Below are positions 35,234-40,661 of a DNA stretch of 40,661 bases, piece by piece. The notes beneath the pieces are model-generated. The model had not been told where the DNA came from. It ran no database searches and worked only from the letters and a program-made list of their open reading frames with translations. Position 1 is the first letter of the stretch. Every line of letters begins with the position of its first letter. The translations under genes and the position numbers were made by a program. The DNA is from Neorhodopirellula lusitana (GTDB taxonomy: Bacteria; Planctomycetota; Planctomycetia; Pirellulales; Pirellulaceae): positions 1 through 40,661 of the forward strand of contig NZ_FXUG01000027.1 in NCBI RefSeq assembly GCF_900182915.1, written 5' to 3'.

Positions 35234-36763
35234 CTACTTTTGGTTTTTCCAAATCCGAATGGGCTCAATGTCGTTCTGCGAGTCCGCACCTTGGGTGCTT
35301 CGACCTCTTCGGATGTCCGATTCAAGCAGGCTAAGCAATCGGCTTGCGATGTCAGGCTCGTTCAAGTAGAGATTGTCCGCTTCACCGATATCGGTCGCCA
35401 GATTGTACAACTGTGCTTCCAGGGCGTCCGCTGCAACCGCTTTTTCGCGTGGTGCAGTTAGTCCACCAGACCCGCGAGCCAGCATGAGTTTCCAGTTGCC
35501 GGCGCGGTAAGCAAAATGACCGTCGATGGCATGGTGGATGATCCCCTGGCGAGTGGATTGGATCGGCTGTCCCTGCAAGGCCGGCAAAAAGCTGACGCTG
35601 TCTTCTGCGGCTCCTGACGGCAGCTCGGTTCCAAGGAGATCCGCACAGGTTGCCATCAAGTCCCACTGCCCGATCGTTTGGTCGGAACGAGTCCCTGGTT
35701 CAACTTTGGCGGGCCAACGCAGAACAAACGGCACGCGATGGCCACCTTCCCAGAGATCTCCCTTGGAGCCTCGCAGCGGTCCGCTGACATAGTGGCCTTT
35801 CTCTTTGAGTTGCTCGATCTTCGCCATCGCCGAGCACCCGTTGTCAGTTGTGAAAATGACGATCGTGTTTTCCGCACTGTCCGATTGGTCAATCGCATCG
35901 ACAATCGCGCCGACGACTGCATCGGTCTGCATGACAAAATCACCGTAGCGACCCACGGAACTTTTTCCCTGCCACTCGGGTGATGGCAAGATCGGAGTGT
36001 GTGGTGAGTTCAGTGCGATGTAGGCAAAGTACGGTCGCTCCTTCGTTTGCTGCTTGATGTACTGCACCGCTTTTTGCTTAACGATCGGCAGGACATCAAC
36101 GGCATCGAAGTCGGGTTCCGCTGGCCCCTCACGTATGTACTTCTTAATTGCCGTCGCCTCGCCAACGAAGCGGTCGTTCTCAATGAAAATAAACGGTGTC
36201 ATGTCAAGCGAGGCGGAGATACCGTAGAAGTAGTCGAAGCCTCTCGATGTTGGGCCATTTTGGATCGAGCCTTTCCAATCGATGTTCCTGGGGTTGTGGC
36301 CTTTCCCGGGTGCCTTGCCATCGGTGGTAGGGATATCCATTCCCAGATGCCATTTGCCGATCGCTGCGGTGTGATAACCTTGGTCTTTCAGTAGGTCGGC
36401 CACAGTCACCCGATTCGAATCGATCAGCGGCGGACTGTATCCGTAGAGGACGAATCGTTGAAGCTTGGTGCGCCAGTTGTAGCGTCCGGTCAGAATGCTG
36501 TACCGCGTTGGTGTGCATACCGAAGACGATGAGTGCGCGTCGGTCATTGACATGCCTTGCGCTGCCAAACGATCGATCGCGGGTGTGGGAACCTTGCAAC
36601 GATCGGGATTCATTGCCGATACCTCACCGTACCCCATGTCATCGGCGAGAATGAACACGATGTTGGGCGGGCCTGCAAACGCTGGCCCAGCATCCATGCC
36701 AATCGCAAATGCAGTCATGGCAGTGAAAAGGATGCCTACCGTAGGAATCGTTGGATGCGTCAC
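35234..36763 (-). CDS. Arylsulfatase (CTPTR formylglycine site), exported
   Basis: A 509-residue sulfatase. A signal peptide (VGILFTAMTAFAIGMDAGPAFA) leads into PPNIVFILADDMGYGE, with the Asp pair for calcium. The modification site is SSSVCTPTRYSILTGRY with Cys83, the canonical C-x-P-x-R. IGKWHLG, SPHTPI, FTTDNGCS and GSKGDLWEGGHRVPF complete the active site; DNG and the Lys of GSKGDLWEGG mark the arylsulfatase A-like group. GTG 36763 is chosen because GAGG lies 7 bases upstream and it precedes a full signal peptide; ATG 36718 would lose its basic start. It stands alone and its glycan target is unknown. Confidence 0.94.
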   Translation of the reverse strand: MTHPTIPTVGILFTAMTAFAIGMDAGPAFAGPPNIVFILADDMGYGEVSAMNPDRCKVPTPAIDRLAAQGMSMTDAHSSSSVCTPTRYSILTGRYNWRTKLQRFVLYGYSPPLIDSNRVTVADLLKDQGYHTAAIGKWHLGMDIPTTDGKAPGKGHNPRNIDWKGSIQNGPTSRGFDYFYGISASLDMTPFIFIENDRFVGEATAIKKYIREGPAEPDFDAVDVLPIVKQKAVQYIKQQTKERPYFAYIALNSPHTPILPSPEWQGKSSVGRYGDFVMQTDAVVGAIVDAIDQSDSAENTIVIFTTDNGCSAMAKIEQLKEKGHYVSGPLRGSKGDLWEGGHRVPFVLRWPAKVEPGTRSDQTIGQWDLMATCADLLGTELPSGAAEDSVSFLPALQGQPIQSTRQGIIHHAIDGHFAYRAGNWKLMLARGSGGLTAPREKAVAADALEAQLYNLATDIGEADNLYLNEPDIASRLLSLLESDIRRGRSTQGADSQNDIEPIRIWKNQK

Positions 36764-36908
36764 GAAACGGCCTCAGTGTGGTTGATGTTGTCGATCAGGT
36801 TTCAGCGTAGCAAGGCAGCAAAGGCATCGCTGCAACGAATCCATCGATTGCAATTGACGAAGAGGAGATGCCAAGGATGTATTACCATGACACGAGTCCT
36901 GTGTGCCG

Positions 36909-36953
36909 CTCGTGCCAGTGTCCTTCGTGCCGGTGCCCCTCGTGTCGTTACAG
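36909..36953. repeat. 15-bp tandem array, three units
   Basis: CTCGTGCCAGTGTCC, TTCGTGCCGGTGCCC and CTCGTGTCGTTACAG (36909-36953), in the 306-base gap between the sulfatase and the lipoprotein gene. Apart from this array and the terminator, that gap holds nothing recognised. Confidence 0.65.
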
Positions 36954-36982
36954 AACCTGGGCGTTCGAGAGCTGCCGCCCTC

Positions 36983-37011
36983 AAAAAACTTCCCGGCACT
37001 ACCGCGCCGGG
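36983..37011 (-). terminator. Intrinsic terminator of the DUF1559/lipoprotein unit
   Basis: Read leftward: stem CCCGGC/GCCGGG (6 bp, 8-base loop, 36992-37011), then AAG and six T. It lies ~60 bases after the lipoprotein stop codon and is the clearest rho-independent terminator in the window. Confidence 0.7.
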
Positions 37012-37069
37012 CATCAGTTCCGGGGCAACGCCGTAATCCTGAAACGCGAAGCGACAAGTTGCCACGCTC

Positions 37070-37297
37070 TTATTCGTTCGTGCCCTCTCCATCCGGCTCC
37101 ACGTAGCCAGGCTCCCACTGTTCTTCCAACTCACGAGCCTCTTCCAACGCCTCAGGATGCTCTTCAAGGTAAGCTGCAAGTTCATCACGATCAGCAACAC
37201 TTGAGTTTCCACCCTCAGAACAGCCACTCGTCAAACCGACAAGTCCCAAAGAGAAGATTGCAGCAAAGGCAAACGACATAGAAATAGATGGTTTCAC
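37070..37297 (-). CDS. Small acidic lipoprotein downstream of DUF1559
   Basis: A 75-residue predicted lipoprotein: FAFAAIFSLGLVGLTSGC with the lipobox Cys at residue 26, then a short mature part that is strikingly acidic and Glu-rich (LAAYLEEHPEALEEARELEE, then a Glu/Asp/Gly tail). GTG 37297 is preferred because it gives the n-region a Lys; ATG 37279 would have no basic residue. It follows the DUF1559 gene on the same strand after 179 bases and precedes a good terminator, so the two may share a transcript. Small lipoproteins after DUF1559 genes recur in planctomycetes; their role is not known. Confidence 0.72.
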   Translation of the reverse strand: MKPSISMSFAFAAIFSLGLVGLTSGCSEGGNSSVADRDELAAYLEEHPEALEEARELEEQWEPGYVEPDGEGTNE

Positions 37298-37476
37298 AAT
37301 ATAGATCCCAAGAAAGCGAAAGAAAGAAACTTCCCGGCGTGACCGACTTCTTGATTGAATCGGGCCAATGCCAGAACAAGAACGGTACCAGTCCCAAGGA
37401 CTGATACCGCAAGAAATTTCAATGCACCAACGTCTTAGCCAACGCCATTTGTTAATGCATTGCAGGCACCGAAAAA

Positions 37477-38706
37477 TCAGAACTCCTGGCCAATCACTTC
37501 TTTTGCAGCTCGTGTCCCAAGGGCACCCCACAGCCCGTACGGACTTTGTGAGCCCGGTGGTTGGGCGGTACCCACCGATGACTGGAGAGCAACTCTGGTT
37601 GATTGCTGGTTGCCAGCCTCAATCGAGTCAGTGATGAACTTAACCGCTCCATCGCCCATCAGCACATGAACACCACCTTGGTGACGACTGCTTGGCGGAG
37701 CGATTGCTGCGGATCTAACGTTATTACTTCCAACGCAAATTCGTTCGTTTGGAGGCCAGATCGTTGTCATCCCGGAGGATGCGGGAGCCGCCCAGGCCCA
37801 TTTATACCCACGACGGCGTTCAGCACTTGAAATGACTTTCGCACCGTCGCCCCAGAACTGCGGGCGTTCAGGATCAATAATTGCGCATAGGTTGCTCGGC
37901 GCCCGGTCCGTTAGCCGCCTACCGTCGATATTGGTGGCTTCGTAACCAATCGCGGTCCGTTTGTCGTTGTCACCTAAGTCGGACATGATCTCGCCGCCCG
38001 CGATCGTGTTTGACAGCCCATCTAACACGTCTCGGAACTTAGTCGCTTTTCGAATGACGAACATCCCACGCTGGGCGGCCCGCACAGCCTCCGACGCGCG
38101 ATCGGTGCCGTTTGCATTCCTTGCCCCTTCGTGCGATTGATGCGGACTGTCACCGTAACAGTAGGCGTAATTGGTTCTTCCTTGAGAAGGGAGACCGTTG
38201 CCAGGATCACTTGGGCAACGCAGTCCCGGTATGTTGGTCATCCAGGGCTCGTAGCGGAAATTCGCGTGATGAGCCAACGTCATCTCTGGATTCGGCCCCA
38301 TAGGCTCCCAGACGTCATTCGTGGTACTGCCGTCGCCATCCGAGTCTAGCGGGTTGGAAATCTGCTCCCACAAAGCTTGCTGCTCGAAGAACGGTGTCAT
38401 GCCCACCAGCCAATTCAAATAAGTGTTAGTGCTATTTCTGAGCGGCACGATGGAACTTGCACTCGTCACTTTGGAAGTGCCGTCTCCCGTGGTGGGCAAT
38501 TGATTGTACGCGGAATGGTAGTTGTGCATCGCCAATCCAAGTTGCTTGAAGTTATTGCTGCAGCTCATGCGGCGGGCGGCTTCGCGAGCGGCCTGGACGG
38601 CGGGCAGCAACAACCCAACAAGCACGCCAATGATTGCGATCACAACAAGCAGTTCGACGAGTGTGAACCCACGCGGCTTGTGGGAGAAACGTGGAAAAGA
38701 AGGCAT
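37477..38706 (-). CDS. DUF1559 protein with type IV pilin-like N-terminus
   Basis: A 409-residue DUF1559 protein, the longest of three here. The leader [12 protein letters not shown] precedes [20 protein letters not shown] and [20 protein letters not shown], then [11 protein letters not shown]. The H-x9-DG motif is [13 protein letters not shown], followed by [11 protein letters not shown] 38706 has GGAG 8 bases upstream. The middle of the protein (a GDGT loop and a PSDPGNG segment) is unrelated in length to the other two, so these are paralogues with variable central domains rather than recent duplicates. Confidence 0.94.
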   Translation of the reverse strand: MPSFPRFSHKPRGFTLVELLVVIAIIGVLVGLLLPAVQAAREAARRMSCSNNFKQLGLAMHNYHSAYNQLPTTGDGTSKVTSASSIVPLRNSTNTYLNWLVGMTPFFEQQALWEQISNPLDSDGDGSTTNDVWEPMGPNPEMTLAHHANFRYEPWMTNIPGLRCPSDPGNGLPSQGRTNYAYCYGDSPHQSHEGARNANGTDRASEAVRAAQRGMFVIRKATKFRDVLDGLSNTIAGGEIMSDLGDNDKRTAIGYEATNIDGRRLTDRAPSNLCAIIDPERPQFWGDGAKVISSAERRRGYKWAWAAPASSGMTTIWPPNERICVGSNNVRSAAIAPPSSRHQGGVHVLMGDGAVKFITDSIEAGNQQSTRVALQSSVGTAQPPGSQSPYGLWGALGTRAAKEVIGQEF

Positions 38707-38882
38707 ATAAGGACTCCGAGGACGAGAAGAGCTTGTTCAGAAACAGAACAAGGGGCAAGGTTCCGCTCCTTAAGCGTTTCTAATGTCCAGAATCTATACA
38801 CCTAAGCAACATTTCCCCTTTTTTCTTCTTCGACGGAGCGAATGAGCGTTTTTTAACGTGAAGTTTGGTGTGTGGCTCCCGA

Positions 38883-38942
38883 AAACTTGCCCTCCCCAAA
38901 CTTGCCGGCCCCAATACTTCCCGTACCGAACTTCGCCGAGAC
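38883..38942. repeat. 15-bp tandem array, four units
   Basis: AAACTTGCCCTCCCC (38883-38897), AAACTTGCCGGCCCC (38898-38912), AATACTTCCCGTACC (38913-38927) and GAACTTCGCCGAGAC (38928-38942), with ACTT-bearing sequence continuing beyond. It lies between the second PQQ gene and the DUF1559 promoter region. Confidence 0.7.
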
Positions 38943-38996
38943 TTGAACTTTGTGTCACCTAAACTTCGATCGACACAGCGGCCTCGCGGCTCCTGA

Positions 38997-40313
38997 TCAT
39001 GGCGATTGGATCTTATACAGGTGCTCTTTTCCGCGGACAAAGATCGCACCGCTGGACACCGCCGGGCACGCTGTCGTGGCCATGCCGGGCACGTCATTGA
39101 CCGCGATGACCTCGGGGTCACGTTGCGCTTTCACGACTGTGCCAAGACCGCTTTGGTTGAAGAAGTACAAGCGATCGCCAGCGAGAATCGGGGAGGCTAG
39201 GTAGTCGCCCGAAATTCGTTTCTTCCAGAGTTCGTCGCCTGTTTCCAGCTCAATGCATGACACGACCCCGTTGTCGGTGACCTGGAAGATCAATCCATCG
39301 TGTTGAATCGGTTTGGCAAAACGCGGATTGCCGCGTTCCCGTACCCACTCAACGTGCGAGTCGGTGACGTCTCCTTTGGTGGATGCATCGAGTCGGACCG
39401 CGAGCAGCTGCGCGCCACGCGAACCGGTGTTGATGATCGCGAGCTTCTCTTCCGGGATCCACAATGGCCGGATGCCCGCGTTGTAGCTTTTGTGGCGCAG
39501 CGTCCATAGCTCATCGCCAGTCTCCAGGTCGTAGCTTTGCATCGCCCGAGCACCAACTGAAAGGATCTGCAGTTGATCGCCAACCGGGACGATGGCAGGC
39601 GTGCAGTACGCTTTTCGCATGTCGCCGTCGCGTAGCGGCTTTCCGTCGTCACCGAGATCTTCGTAGTCGGTGGTCCGGTCGGTCCGCCATAGAGTTTGCC
39701 CCGTTTCAGCATCCAGTGCGGTTGTGTACTGCTGGTCAACGCCGTCGAACGTCAGCACCAGTTTGTTTCCATACAAAACCGGAGAGGAGCCAGGTCCCCG
39801 GAAATGCCGACACGGCAAATCACGCCGCTGCCAAATTACCTCGGCAGTCTTTGCGTCGAGTTTCGCGGTCCCATAGCTACCGAAGTGGACGTAAACGACA
39901 CTTGGCCCCAGCACACAACTGGGTGCCGCATAATTGTTAAACCCGACAGCCCCACCGAGTTTTTCAACTTCGGCGTTCTCAAACAGCAATCGGTCGTGCA
40001 GGATTTCGCCGGTCTGTTCGTCGATCGCGATAACGAATTGCTTCTTGCCATCGGTAGTGGCCGTCGTCAACCAAATCTTCCCATCCGCGATCACCGGTGA
40101 CGAGTGACCTTCGTCGTGCAGCGGAGCTTTCCAGGCGACGTTTTCGGTATCAGTCCAGTGGATGGGGAGACCTTCGGCATCGGCGTCGGCAACGACACCA
40201 TCATGGCTCGGTCCATGGCGATCTGGCCACTGTGCCAAGACATTCGGTGCAGACGCAACGAGCGACGCGAGTAGGCCGATGGCAAATAGGGCGATGAAAG
40301 ACAATCGAGTCAT
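38997..40313 (-). CDS. Secreted PQQ-like beta-propeller protein
   Basis: A 438-residue protein with a signal peptide (LSFIALFAIGLLASLVASAPNVLA) followed by QWPDRHGPSHDGV, the same entry motif type as the protein at 4735-6006. Blade signatures are QTGEILHD, KTAEVIW, ETGQTLW, ETGDELWTL and ETGDELWKK. IHWTDTENVAWKAPLHDEGH, then SSPVIADGKIWL, is typical of planctomycete PQQ-repeat proteins. No quinoprotein catalytic site is evident; a binding or structural role is likely. The two propellers in the window are clearly related in architecture but divergent in sequence. ATG 40313 directly precedes the signal. Confidence 0.9.
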   Translation of the reverse strand: MTRLSFIALFAIGLLASLVASAPNVLAQWPDRHGPSHDGVVADADAEGLPIHWTDTENVAWKAPLHDEGHSSPVIADGKIWLTTATTDGKKQFVIAIDEQTGEILHDRLLFENAEVEKLGGAVGFNNYAAPSCVLGPSVVYVHFGSYGTAKLDAKTAEVIWQRRDLPCRHFRGPGSSPVLYGNKLVLTFDGVDQQYTTALDAETGQTLWRTDRTTDYEDLGDDGKPLRDGDMRKAYCTPAIVPVGDQLQILSVGARAMQSYDLETGDELWTLRHKSYNAGIRPLWIPEEKLAIINTGSRGAQLLAVRLDASTKGDVTDSHVEWVRERGNPRFAKPIQHDGLIFQVTDNGVVSCIELETGDELWKKRISGDYLASPILAGDRLYFFNQSGLGTVVKAQRDPEVIAVNDVPGMATTACPAVSSGAIFVRGKEHLYKIQSP

Positions 40314-40661
40314 GGCGGTCGCTTAGTCAAAACGCGGTGGGTACAGGTGGGATCAACCGCAGCATTGTACTAAACGTTCTTCGCCACTGCGGGTTGGGTC
40401 CAGAGATCTTCCAGTTCCCCGTTGGTGCCACCGAAGCACTTGATGCCGATCGGTGCCATTCATGAATGGCACTATTGGCTGCGCGCGTGGGCGTGATCTT
40501 GCGGCGGAATGAGACTTGGGCTAGGTGAAGCAGGCGGATGCGGAGGCTTGGCCTTGGTGGTGATGTTTGCCGCATCGCTGTGCGTCTCGACGCATCGACT
40601 CCGGCGAGCCAACGCAGATCGACTTGCCAAAGTACTTCTGCCACTGCCACACCAGGTCTCG
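40314..40661. other. Window end, no gene recognised
   Basis: About 350 bases run to the window edge. Leftward frames are open from the edge for ~50-107 codons but show no family motif; a gene truncated at the edge cannot be excluded. It contains the palindrome at 40453-40472. Confidence 0.4.
40453..40472. repeat. Perfect 20-base palindrome GTGCCATTCATGAATGGCAC
   Basis: Two head-to-head GTGCCATTC words meet at the centre. The same word forms the tips of the MITE-like element at 12597-12739 and recurs at 676-700, 1334-1354 and 4529-4551. This could be what is left after excision of such an element, or a solo end pair. Confidence 0.75.

Noticed and set aside
34881..35369. Rightward 162-codon frame
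   Set aside because: It overlaps the end of the convergent sulfatase, is rich in Arg, Ser and Cys, and includes a palindromic intergenic hairpin.

Overview
The window reads as a chromosomal segment of a planctomycete, most likely a Rhodopirellula-like member of the Pirellulaceae. That is inferred from gene content: three DUF1559 proteins with pilin-like N-termini, a PSCyt1/DUF1549/DUF1553 cytochrome followed by a DUF1501 partner, three formylglycine sulfatases, a membrane-anchored Ser/Thr kinase with a repeat-rich exterior, a PEP-CTERM protein and two secreted PQQ-type propellers. No rRNA, tRNA or CRISPR array was found. Genes are separated by long gaps rich in repeats.

Layout. 1-1.35 kb: end of a REP-associated tyrosine transposase (RAYT) with a fresh partial duplication, then an internally deleted IS4 transposase. 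1.4-4.1 kb: a PEP-CTERM protein and a stand-alone HsdR-N-type nuclease. 4.3-4.75 kb: a junkyard of gene, IS4 and IS256 fragments. 4.7-10.9 kb: a PQQ propeller and the DUF1553-cytochrome/DUF1501 operon. 11.6-13.8 kb: a His-rich exported protein, a MITE-like element and a DUF1559 protein. 14.6-18.4 kb: a large kinase. 18.6-23.3 kb: a beta-helix protein and a sulfatase in one operon, with a frameshifted scrap of a GH3 glycosidase upstream, suggesting a decaying polysaccharide locus. 23.7-30 kb: a rhomboid protease, a second sulfatase and a PDZ/HEAT protein. 30.6-34.7 kb: a small membrane protein, then a same-strand cluster encoding a Cys-rich exported protein, a possible 40-residue membrane protein, a DUF1559 protein, a tetrapyrrole methylase with a signal peptide and a Cys-motif lipoprotein. 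35.2-40.3 kb: a third sulfatase, a small acidic lipoprotein, a third DUF1559 protein and a second PQQ propeller.

How the genes fit together. Most products are predicted to be exported, and many suit degradation of sulfated polysaccharides. The most unusual set is 31.3-34.7 kb: a cobalamin-type methylase with all its family motifs but an unavoidable hydrophobic N-terminus, set among probable metal-binding exported proteins. The second notable signal is the intergenic DNA. It holds five same-orientation copies of a ~43-bp repeat, a ~155-bp repeat in two copies, a 143-bp MITE-like element, and about eight unrelated short tandem arrays (13-19 bp units), each private to one gap.
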